Shown here in pieces: positions 1 through 10,460 of a stretch of 64,000 bases of DNA (the stretch's first letter is position 1; each line of letters begins with the position of its first letter). The position numbers and the translations under genes are program-made. The notes under the pieces were generated by a model. That model was not told the DNA's origin. It did no database searches and worked only from the letters and a program-made list of their open reading frames with translations. The stretch comes from Cenococcum geophilum 1.58 (taxonomy: Eukaryota; Ascomycota; Dothideomycetes; Gloniales; Gloniaceae): contig KV748300.1 in the NCBI GenBank assembly GCA_001692895.1, positions 1-64,000 on the forward strand. Direction: 5' to 3'.

Positions 1-373
1 TGGATGAACTTAATGTAATTGATGAATATACCTAGAAGACCCTAGTTCCGGAACGTCTACGTTCCGTCTCGTATTCTGATACGTTACCTAATACACTAGG
101 TAATACGTTACCTGACACACTAGGTGATACATTACCTGATACACTAGGTGATACGTTACCTGATACACTAGGTGATACGTTACCTGATACACTGGCTGAT
201 ACACTGGCTGATACCATCTGATACACTAGTTGATACACTAGTTGATACACTAGTTGATACACTAGTTGATACACTAGCTGATACCATCTAATACACCGCG
301 TAAAGCCGTAGGGTTCTTCCAGGGTGTTCTTATGTAATGCTTACATAAGCAACATTAGAGATCACTATTAACA
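1..373 (-). mobile_element. Copia-A LTR, minus orientation, cut by the window edge
   Basis: Its reverse complement matches the LTR at 8154-8619: same edge (ends ATTAACA here, starts TGTTAAT there), same 12-bp minisatellite, same inner segment. It runs off the left edge, so the outer flank and target duplication cannot be seen. It directly abuts a plus-strand Copia body at 374, which is not how an element's own LTR would lie. A fossil. Confidence 0.85.
78..297. repeat. 12-bp minisatellite inside the Copia-A LTR
   Basis: Tandem 12-mers of the type GATACACTAGGT / GATACGTTACCT alternate on the left, then GATACACTAGTT units follow on the right. Because the period is a multiple of three, long open frames appear on both strands (repeating LVYQ or SVSGNV peptides); these are not genes. 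The same array lies in the LTRs near 8233-8445, 63570-63619 and 63788-63985 with different unit numbers. Confidence 0.9.
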
Positions 374-1424
374 AATTGCAATTCAAGACGCCTTATAAAG
401 CACTTTATAATACAAAACCAGATATTATAAATATTAAAGTATTTGGATTAATTGCGTATTATAAAAATAAAGCCAAAGGACTTAAAAAACTAGAGCCTAG
501 AGCTAAAAAGGCGATATTACTTAGATTTGGAAGTAATCTTTACAGATTATATAACATAGATTTAAAAAGGCTTACTTAGGCTAGAGATGTTAAAATACTG
601 GAAAACCAGTTTTATAATTTTAATACTAGTAAAGAAGCCGACCTAGAAGTTAATGAAGAAAGTCTGTTTAATTTGAATGATGAACAGATAAATAAATAAA
701 ATTAAGCTATCGAATAAAATCGAGCTATTGAACAAAACCAATCTGTTGAACAAAATTAATCTGTCAGACAAAATTAATCCAGTGAATTAGAGGATGATGA
801 TATAGACGAACTAGCTCTTCTAGGAACCAATTAAAATAAACTAAGGTCCTAATAAAATCGCATGATTGGCTAAATTGGTAAATAGCGATGGGTGTAGAAA
901 TCGATCAACTTAAAAAACAAAAGACCTGGAATATCGTTGATCTACCACCCAATAGAAAGGCTCTAAAAACTTGATGGGTGTATAAGATTAAAATAGATTA
1001 AAATAACCAAATAATTAAATATAAAGCCAGATGGGTAGTAAAAGGCTTTAGTTAGCAATATGGCATAGATTATGAAGAAACCTTCGCAAATACTTGCCGC
1101 CCAGAAGTGTATAAAATGCTACTATATTTAGCAGCTTACTATAATTAGGAAATAGTATAATAGGACTTTAAAAATGCGTTTACGCATACTAATATAGAAC
1201 AACCAGAAGGTGTTACTGTAATACTAAATAAGGTATATAAATTAAATAAAGCTCTATATGGCCTAAAACAATTACTAAGAATATAGTATAACCACCTAGC
1301 AAATAACCTTAAAAAAGAAGGATTTTATCCTATCTTTGCAGATTAGGCAGTATTCAAAAATAATACACTAGGCATTATAATAATCTGCCATGTAGACGAT
1401 CTACTAGTATTTAGCCTAAATGTC

Positions 1425-2870
1425 AACTAGTTCCTTATTAGTCTCCTCGAGGAGCTCTTGCTGCACCCGGCCCAAAAAGACCAAAACCAACCAAAAGAAC
1501 CCTGAAAAACACCTAGAGAATCCCCCTGAGATACATGCATCGCAGGGGAGGCACACGTCGAACGACGGTGGCTCACACTCGCGCGCGACCGCTAGAACTA
1601 CGCCTAGCAATGGCCCTCCACAACAAAGACGGGTGAATACCACACTATAAAGCGGAAATACCTTTATTAAGAAGGTATCTGATAAAATACAAAGCCTATT
1701 AGACGCGTCTAGTATCTAGAATTGTAGGGGAGTAACCGTTAGCCATAACGAACTAATATAGCTAGCAGAATGGCTCCGCTAGTCTAGCGAACCTTAGGCG
1801 CCCCTTTAGCAAACCCTTAATTAAATCCTCCAACGGCTAAGCAAAATTAAAAATAAGTATAACCCCCCCTTACTGGCGAACCGCACCTAGGCCGCCATAG
1901 CTATACTTTCACAGCATAGGGAACCTACCCCCCTTAAGTTAATAACCGGGCATATAATTATAATACAACTAAACACAGAATAAGTAGAGGGGCTTAGGGG
2001 ATAATTAGAAATAGAAGTCCTTATAGAGATACGCAAAGAGGTCTATAACGCTGTTATAGTCCAACACCTTAAGAGCGGAGACATTAGGGTTACCCTAAAG
2101 GACTAATAGGTAAAGGAACAAGCCATAAGGGCAGGGGATAGGCTAGGAGAACGTATTAGCATAAAAGTACTCCGTAAGGATTACCTAGTTAAAGTCCTAG
2201 CGGTTTCTATAAGCCTTAGGGTAAAAAAGAAACGCCAGGCGGATAACATAGCAATTATATAGGAGATAGTAAGATAAACGGAACGCCTTATACTAGAACT
2301 TAAAATCACCCGAATCTAATAGCTTTAATAGGAAAATATAAACTAAGCATATAATAAGAATAATAAGAGGATATAAGGGTCGCCGGAGACTCGCTAGGGA
2401 GACGCCGGACGAACACATAGCTCCCTTATTATTAGCATATATACACTAGGAATACAAAAACTCCTTATCTAAAAAGGAATAATTATAAATGGCCTTATAT
2501 ACAATATAAGGCTTTATAACTATAGACTACGCCTAGAATAATACTATTGCTATATATAATGGGGATATACCTAATCTATATGCGCAGTATAGGTGTGCTA
2601 CGGCCACTATACAGGCCCCCACGATATAAGATATTGCTTAAATTAAGACTAAATAAAATGTGTAAACTGCCACCAAAGCACATATAAGGCATAGGAGAGA
2701 GAAGACTACATTAAATATAGGAGACGGAAGGTAAGGGCTTAACAGCTATGGGAACAACTGCACGCTAGGTTATATAAATAGAAACAACAGGCAATAAGCT
2801 AGGGGGACGTAGGCGCCTTCCTAGCGTTTCCTACCTTTAATACTAGAGGGCTAGGCCAGCCATCCTAAGC
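1425..2870 (+). pseudogene. LINE-A ORF1 (gag-like) remnant
   Basis: The first 75 or so codons are open (Ser/Thr/Pro/Arg-rich, no domain seen) and GC-rich; the rest of the frame holds many TAG/TAA codons. Around 2540-2710 a row of Cys/His motifs remains (YYCYI...GYT, VCYGHYTGPH, KCVNCHQ), which fits the CCHC knuckles that bind LINE RNA in ORF1 proteins. ATG at 1420-1422 straddles the target-site boundary, so the true 5' end could differ by a few bases. LINE ORF1 is the best reading because ORF2 follows directly. Confidence 0.75.
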
Positions 2871-2899
2871 CTTAACGGGCCAGAAGTAACGCCGCGCGA

Positions 2900-5800
2900 T
2901 ATTACCAGACTAATTAGGGATATAAGGGCCACAGGGGATATAAGGGAGAGGACGCCCTGTAGGAAGACCCCTATAGACAGTAATAGTAGGCTTAAGACCA
3001 AGATAATTAAGAATTAGACTTAATGCGGCAAATATAATATTTGCAGCCGACCTATAAAGGGTATATAGCCGACTAGTAAGAATAGGGGAAGAACCGGTAA
3101 TAATAACAGATTTAGATATAGAAGCGCTAACAGGAATATAAGACATAGGAATAGAAAGCTCTATACAAAATAAGTAGTAACTAGGGTGTAGATATAAGAG
3201 ACAGAAGCTCTGAATATCCTAGAGAAAGTGGAAATAGAAGAAGCGAGAAACAAAGGAGAGTTAAAGGACCCTCGCCGGGGGTCCACCACCTATCCATTAT
3301 ATAGTATAACTGCGGTAACACAAACTACCGCCTCATAAGGCCCCTACTAGACAGTCTAGACCTAGAGAAATACTATATCCTTGCTATATAAGAACCGTAT
3401 TATAATACCTTTATATAATTAACATACTACCCCCGAGGATTCTAGCTCCTATATAAACCAAAAGCAGCCATATATATGTACTTTATGATTAGCAAGGCTA
3501 TTAGCCTGTCCTCATAGTTATAGCAGGCAGTTAACCTAAATATTACAGTTATAATAATCTAAACATATAGGGGACCAGTATAAATTATTAATGTGTATAA
3601 CCCTAGGGTTAAAGGGGTCCTATAAATAGAGAATATTATATTAGTAATAAGCTTACTAGAAACCGAAGGTACAGAGTCTATCCTACTAGGAGATATAAAC
3701 CTCCACCACCCACAGTAGGGGGGTATTTATATTACTGCAGATTAACAGTTAGAGTGCCTACTAAGAGCTATAGATATCTAGGGCCTTAAGCTAGCCACCC
3801 CCCTAGGAGCAATTATATGGCAACGAGGCACCGCTAGAAGTATAATTAACCTCACATTTATAGACGAAGGCCTATACCAGAGACTTAAAAGGTACAACCC
3901 TAAAGAAGAATGGGCACTTACCCTAGACTATATCCCTATCCAGATACAGCTAGACCTAGATACTAAAGCGCAACTAAATAGAAAAAGATATGTAATAAGG
4001 AAGCTTAAGACAGACAGTTTCCTTAATATAGTTAAATAACAACTCTAAGACCTAGAAGAAATCCACCTAATACCAAACAAGCGAGGCTCATTGGCCACCC
4101 CTAAGGAAATTAACCAAAGACTAGAAAGGATCTAGGCAGCAATTAAAAATAGGCTAAAAGAGCACTACCCGATCTTAAAACCGGGCCCCTACGCGCAATA
4201 TGTATAGTCCATATAATACGTAGTTCTGGTTGCCAGCTAACAATAAGTAAGAAGGAAATACATAAGCAGCCATAACCCTAAAGACGAGAGACGATATAGA
4301 GACATAAGAAACCAGCTAAAGAATACCCTAAAAAAAGAAGTAAGGAATAACTAGAAACGGTTTATAAATAAGCATACTTTTAACCTAAGCCTCCCCCATA
4401 ATAAGGGCCTTTGGGCTATAGCAAAATAGGCAAAAAAAAAGGCAGGGCGCCTAGCAGAAGACTTACACCTACCACCCCTACAAAGAGCAGGAGAATTATA
4501 GGCCACAAATAATAATAATAAAAAGGCAAAGATCCTTATAAAAAGGTTCTTCCCCTAACCAGCTCCAGTAGACCTTAGTAATATCACGGGCGAAACACCA
4601 GTAACTCACCTATAGGTTAACAGCGACATAACAATAGAGGAAATGGCTAGAACCATTAGCCGCCTTTTAAATAATACAGCACTAGGACTAGATGGGATTC
4701 TAAATAAGGCCCTAAAAACCTATAGGCCATTTATAGCACCTTAGCTTGCAGATATAGCCAGAGCATACTTTACTATAGGCTACTACCCGCAACTTAGAAG
4801 ATCTATAATAACGGTTATCCTATAAAAAGAAGGTAAAGCAGATTACTTAATCCCAGGAAGCTACCGCCCTATTACCTTAGAAAACACCCTTAGCAAGATC
4901 TTAGAAAGGGTAATAGCGGAACACATAGCAAACACAACAGAGGAACACGCCCTACTACCACAAAGCTAAATAGGGGCAAGAAAGAACCACTCAACACTAT
5001 TAGCACTTATGCTACTCGCTACCACCATTAAATCTGCATAGGCAATGCGAAAGGACTTTATAGTATTAATGCTTAGCCTAGATATTAGTGGTACCTATGA
5101 TAATATACCCCATAAGCGTCTCCTGTATATCCTTAGGGCAAAGGGCTTCCTAGAATAGATTATATAATTTATCTAAGGGTTTACAGGCCAGAAAGAAATA
5201 TTACTAGTCTTTAGCGGATACCAGAGCCCCCCTATTACAGTTACAACAGGAATACCATAAAGATTACCCCTCTTGCCTATACTCTTCCTTTTCTTTATAA
5301 GCAACCTACTTAACTCCTTTAAGGAAGGGGCGACCTAGGGGATAGGCTTTGTTAATAATATAAACCTAATTATATACGGGCCAATAGCCGTAGAGAATTG
5401 CAGAACACTAGAGAAAGCCTATAATACTTATATAGAATAGGTAAAATGTTATAGAGTCTAATTCTCACTAGAGAAATACCAGCTAATCTATTTTATAAGA
5501 AAACGCAACTAATCTGCAGATCTCTAGCATATAATTCGCATCTAAGGCTTTAGGGGTTAACCAGTTTAGGGCCTAAGGGTATTAGGAGTATAGGTAGATA
5601 GTAAGCTCCAGTAGAGCGCATATACAGCGCAAGCGGCCTATAAAGGCCAAGTACAGTTCATTGCTTTATCTAGGATTATTAATTCTATATAGGGTCCATG
5701 CTTCTAGAGGTTACGCCTACTATATATAGTAGTTATCCGGCTAACCATAACATATAGATCCAGTATTTGGGCCATTAGAGAAACTAAAAAGGGCCCCCCT

Positions 5801-6690
5801 AAATCACTCCTTAAACCACTTTAAAAGGTCTAAATAGCCTACCTTTGGAGTATTACAGGCGGGTACAAGCAAACGGCCACAGCACTGCTTAAGAAGGAAT
5901 CTAATATTCCCCCCCTACAGTTATATATTAAAGCTGCTGTAATATAAAAAACGTAAAATAAACGCAACTCTAATATTATAAAGTATATTAAGACACGCCT
6001 AAGTAAACTATAGAGGGACCTTAGGGTGCCCCGTAGGAGAATAAACCAACAACCCTAAAGTAGGGAAGAGATATTAGAGAAACAGGTAAAGAAAGTAGAA
6101 GAAGAATAGTGCCGCTTTAGGGCCTAGGCCTATATAGAGGAGGAAGGGAGACGTATAAGAGGTTAGTAAAGACAATAGTAAAATAGAGAAAGGAGCCAAA
6201 GTAGAACACGCAAGAACGCTGAAAAACCATCTACCGTAATGCAATACTAGTTAGACTAACGCTAGAGAGGCGAATAGGAGTTAAAGGTATAGAGGCTAAC
6301 TCAGGCAAGACGAACCTAAGCTATAGCATAGTTAACGCTATGGGGGGTAAATACCTAAGGGCTCCGAGAAGGCCTAATAAAGGCAGAAAATATAATAGCA
6401 ACACTCTTAAGAACAGGAATAATAGGACTAAAAGATTGGCTTTACTAGGTGGGTGTCCCAGTAGGTAGCCTAAGATGCAAATGTGGCTGGCCAAGACAGA
6501 CACCAAAACATATAATACTGCTATGCCCCCTACGCACCAATTGAGAAACAATGCTTTTAGCAGCTAGCATAGAGAACTATAATACACTGCTCTTAACATA
6601 AAAAGGCCTTAAGGCGGTCACCCAGTGGCTTATTAGTTAAAATGTGCTAAATTAGTTCTGGGTTGCAAGGGAAATGGTAATAGAAGGCAA
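2900..6690 (+). pseudogene. LINE-A ORF2: endonuclease and reverse transcriptase remnant
   Basis: Domains in order: AP-type endonuclease about 3270-3990 (GDINLHHP near 3700, matching the GDFNxHHP core); reverse transcriptase about 4560-5500 (GSYRPITLENTLSKILERV near 4855; the active-site box reads FVNN near 5350 instead of the expected FVDD); a C-terminal CCHC-type stretch about 6470-6540 (RCKCGWPRQTPKH...LLCPLRTN). The substrate would be LINE RNA copied onto nicked target DNA. Dozens of in-frame TAG/TAA codons are spread evenly, a RIP pattern, so the gene is dead. Copy 2 at 33654 overlaps most of it and gives independent support. Confidence 0.9.
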
Positions 6691-8153
6691 GGGGGCGAGC
6701 AGCAGGTGCCCCCTAGTAACTCTACAGTAGTAGAGTAATAGTTTATGATACTAGCGCGTCCGTAGGCTTGTTACGGCAGCAGTGGTTCCCAAGGAGGTTA
6801 AACAGTAAGGTAGTAGAGCACCATAGGCGACTTGTAGGCGCTAAGCAGGCGAGTCCCAAAAGGCGGGGAGATGGATCACGGGGTTTTCTCATTTTTCTTA
6901 AATAGAGTTTTCTCCCCACATGTAAATAAGGAGTAGTCCGCGTGGGCCCAATAGGGATCCGAATCGGACGTTAAGCAATGAATTATTATTATTTAGCCTA
7001 AATATTAAATAAATAAATAAAATTCAAGTAAAACTAGGCAAAGACCTAGAATTAACAAATTTGGGACCAGTTTCCTATTTCCTAGGTATAAAAATTACTA
7101 GAGATCGTAAAAATAAGGTTATAAAATTAAACTAAAAGAAATACACCCAAAATATCTTATAAAGGTTTAATAAACAAAATCTAAATCCAGTATCTACCCC
7201 TGGAATTATTAGCTTAAAAATAGAAAAGAATATAGAATAGGCCTCTCCTAAAGATATAAAACAGTATTAATAAGAAGTAGGAAGCCTGATATACTTATCT
7301 ACAAAGACTAGGCCTAACATAGCCTACAACGTAAATACCTGCGCTAGATTTATGTTAAGTCCAAATAAAATACATTACCAGGCACTAAATCAAATTTAGA
7401 AATACCTAAATTACACCCCTACCTTAGGAATTACCTATTCTGGACAATTAGAACCTTATATTTTAGGTTACTGCGATTTAGATTAGGGGGTAATATAATA
7501 GGTCGAAAATCAACTAGCACATACTACTTCTCATTTGGTAGAAGCCCTATAAGCTAGGCAAGTTAATTATAAAAAACAGTTGCTCTATCTAGCTGTAAAG
7601 CTAAATATATGGCCCTAAAAGAGGCTGTAAAGGAATATCTATATTTAATAAGCGTTATTAAACAGCTTAATATAGAAAACAAAGAAAAATTCCATTTATT
7701 CATAGACAGCCTATTAGCAATTAAATTGGCGAATAATCCAGAACATTATACTAAGACCAAGCATATTAATATACAATACCACTTTATGCGAGAACACGTA
7801 ACAAATAATATAATATAGCTAAGCCATATAAGTACGAAAGAACAGCTAGCTAATATGCTTACCAAAGCACTAAGTGGACCTACTTTTAAGAATTTGGTCA
7901 GGCAGATGAACTTACTACCAATAGATAAATAAAATTGATAAACAAAATTAATAAACAAAATTAATTAGCAGACACTCTTTTCCTTCCTAATTGGACCTTT
8001 TATTCCCACTGGGTTTTAGCTATAGGCTAAGGTTTTTATTAAGGCTGCTTAACTTACTTCTTGGGTCACTTAATACATAAAATTAATAAACAAAATTAAT
8101 GAACAAAATTAATAAATAAAATATTGTAATACAATATATTGTTTATAGGGGCG

Positions 8154-8619
8154 TGTTAATGATAATCTCTGATGTTGCTTATATTAGCATTACATAAGAA
8201 CACCCTGGAAGAACCCTACGGCTTTACGCGGTGTATCAGATGGTATCAGCTAGTGTATCAACTAGTGTATCAACTAGTGTATCAACTAGTGTATCAGATG
8301 GTATCAGCCAGTGTATCAGCCAGTGTATCAGGTAACGTATCACCTAGTGTATCAGGTAACGTATCACCCTAGTGTATCAGGTAATAATATCACCTAGTGT
8401 GTTAGGTAACGTATTACCTAGTGTATCAGGTAACGTATCAGAATACGAGACGGAACGTAGCACGTTGACAGACGAGAACTAGGGTCTCCAGGTATTATGG
8501 AGAGACTCGATCCCCCGCAGATAGACATTATCAATTGCATCAAGTTCATCCACTTCACTTACTTTCACTACATCGTTCACCCTATGTCGTCCTCCGACCC
8601 TCCGCTTACGCAATTAACA
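8154..8619 (+). mobile_element. Copia-A LTR, complete (466 bp)
   Basis: Begins TGTTAATGATAATCTC and ends CGCAATTAACA, a TG...CA LTR with matching ends. A purine-rich tract (ATAGGGGCG) stands just before it, as expected for the 3' LTR of the plus-strand body. The 12-bp minisatellite fills about 8233-8445. Its right edge abuts a Copia-A body fragment in the opposite orientation rather than a target duplication. Confidence 0.88.
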
Positions 8620-9442
8620 CTTTACCGCTTCCCCCTAAAGGTTCTTTGGTAGTTTTGCAGTAAATAAAAATACAGTATACCTTTTCTAGTATTATTCGAT
8701 TTATTCGTTCTATCAACCTATTTTATTCGTGGGTATAAGCAGCCATATATTGCTGAATAATACTGTATATAAAGCAGCTCCTTTAAACCTTTTATTTACA
8801 AATTCACCCCCTTATCTAATTTTAGGTATTATATTTTCCTTTTTAATTAGATTTTCAGCTCGATTTTTGAATTCTATAAAAGCTTTATAGGCTTCTAATT
8901 TAGATTTTAGTAATTTAAATTCTAAATATCTAGTAGCTAAATCTAGGAAGAAAATGATGTATCTTTCACCATTTATAGTTTTAGGGGATATTGGTCCATA
9001 TAAGTCAGTTACTACCTTTTCTTAGTAAACTTTGCTTTTAGTGTAATTTCTTTATTTCGCGACTGTTAGCTTTTAATTCTTATATAAATTTTCGCATTTA
9101 TCTAATGGAATATTTAATTGTAGACCTAGAGTTTTTATAGTGAAATAGGATTTATATAGCCCATTCTTTGGGTGCCAAAGTTTAATTTTATCTGCTTATT
9201 CAAGCAAATTGATTTTGTTTGTTGGCTCAATTTTGTTTATTTACTTGCTTTAACCTTCTTAGTCTTTTCACTAGGCCAGGTTATTTTGTACTATATTTAT
9301 ATAGTATAGGGAGTTTCTTCCTATGGCTGAGATAAGCAGTTGTTCATTTTTGTATATATAGGCTTGACCGCCCTTAACTACAATTTCATAGCTAAGTTAA
9401 TCTAGCTTACTGACAGAGATAAGATTGTCTCTCTAGGACCTT
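8620..9442 (-). mobile_element. Copia-A internal region, 5' half fragment (fossil)
   Basis: Read on the minus strand it gives a pre-integrase region and the N-terminal and core parts of a Copia integrase. It stops about where the plus-strand body at 374 starts, and the two do not overlap. The outer end at 9442 is cut abruptly into a Gypsy sequence with no LTR or gag. Broken in several places. Confidence 0.78.
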
Positions 9443-9903
9443 CTTAATATAAACTTAATACTTAAGTTCGTCGTCCAAGTATATAAGAATGTCGTCTAGG
9501 TATACCGTATAGAATTTATTAAGGTAATTAAAAAGAACGTTATTTATATACCTTTAGTACATAGCTAGTCCGTTTATTAGTCTAAAAGGAAGAACTTTAT
9601 ATTTATAGGAACTATAGTAGGTACGGAACATTATTAAATCTTCGGATATAGGGTCTATCCTAATTTAGTAAAAAGCTTGGCGGATATTAAGTTTGGTAAA
9701 GGTTTTTGCCTAGCTTAAATATATAAGGGTCTCGTTAATTAAAGAAATAGGATACCGGTTCTTTTAAGTAATAGCGTTTAGCTTCTAATAGTCAATATAA
9801 AAATAAAGGCCTCTATTAGGCTTTTTTATAAACAGAATAGGGGAAGTAAAAGGGGCTTAACTTGGCTCAATAAACCCTTTATCCAGGTTATTAATTAAGT
9901 ACT

Positions 9904-10460
9904 CCTTCTCCTTTCGACGGAGTGGTGACCCTTAGAGAGGGCCTAGCTGGGGCCTAGGCACAAAAGATACCCAAATACACACAATATCCCGCTCGCTTAT
10001 CAGTATTACGGTGGTTAGAATGGATGAATCCCCCTTACGCCTTCGATGGCTCTAGGGGGGGGGAGGCAAGGCGTATATGGCAGTGGTCTATATAAGAGAT
10101 AGCATACAGGGGATGGGCAAGATATGGGACATAAAGAGACAATAAGACACAGCAATCGATTAGCAAGGCCTAGCTGGGACGTAGTGAACCCTAGCTTTGA
10201 TAAGCTAGAGAAGGAAGCAGTGGTTCCTAAGGAGTTCAAAACATCTAAGGAGGAGGACGTGCAGTAGGCCCGCAGGGCCGCTGCTACGTGCAAACATGGC
10301 AAATCGGGGTTTTTCATCCTACTGAGGCTGCTCATAGGGTTTTTCCTCCCCCAACTGCAGGGTTTTCTTCATGTAAATTACAAGTTTTCCCCCCTGTGAC
10401 GGAGTAGTCTGCGTGGGCCAAGATAGGATCCGTATCAGACGTTAATTAAAGAACTACTAC
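9904..10460 (+). mobile_element. SINE-B copy 1, 5'-truncated
   Basis: 557 bp flanked by a 12-bp target duplication TAATTAAGTACT (9892-9903 and 10461-10472) inside Gypsy-1; the uninterrupted target is visible in Gypsy-2 near 19230. It corresponds to the 3' half of the about 1-kb elements at 45308 and 61729 and ends in a (CTA)n-like tail after the motif GACGTTAATTAAAGAA. It is fairly GC-rich and lightly mutated, so it arrived late or escaped RIP. A 106-codon open frame on the minus strand is not conserved in full among copies and is not called as a gene. Confidence 0.9.

Larger units (their letters stand above)
1422..6989 (+). mobile_element. LINE-A copy 1, near full-length Tad1-like LINE
   Basis: About 5.57 kb, flanked by a 14-bp target duplication TATTTAGCCTAAAT at 1408-1421 and 6990-7003 in the Copia-A reverse transcriptase region. 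The 5' end is GC-rich and scarcely mutated (1422-1645); the 3' end is an (ATT)n tail after the family end motif GGACGTTAAGCAATGAATT. Two coding regions can be traced: ORF1 with CCHC knuckles, and ORF2 with AP-type endonuclease, reverse transcriptase and a C-terminal CCHC motif, as in Tad1-like fungal LINEs. Both hold many TAG/TAA stops of the kind RIP makes from Trp and Gln codons, so the copy is dead. Other copies lie at 33281, 33654, 37620 and 53053. Clade placement is inferred from architecture only. Confidence 0.92.
374..8153 (+). mobile_element. Copia-A internal region, 3' half (fossil), with a LINE inside
   Basis: A decayed Ty1/Copia body on the plus strand. In order: the C-terminal part of integrase (about 374-600), reverse transcriptase (about 880-1407, resuming after the LINE at 7004-7500), Copia RNase H (about 7540-7880) and a purine-rich tract ending next to the LTR at 8154. 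The 5' half (gag, protease, most of integrase) is absent here; a matching 5' half lies at 8620-9442 on the other strand. Many breaks are present, mostly RIP-like, so it is not functional. LINE-A copy 1 is inserted in the reverse transcriptase region. Confidence 0.88.

Noticed and set aside
32-274. Long open frames with LVYQ or SVSGNV peptide repeats in both directions
   Set aside because: Produced by the 12-bp period of the LTR minisatellite; the same occurs at 8172-8372 and 63683-63931. Not genes.
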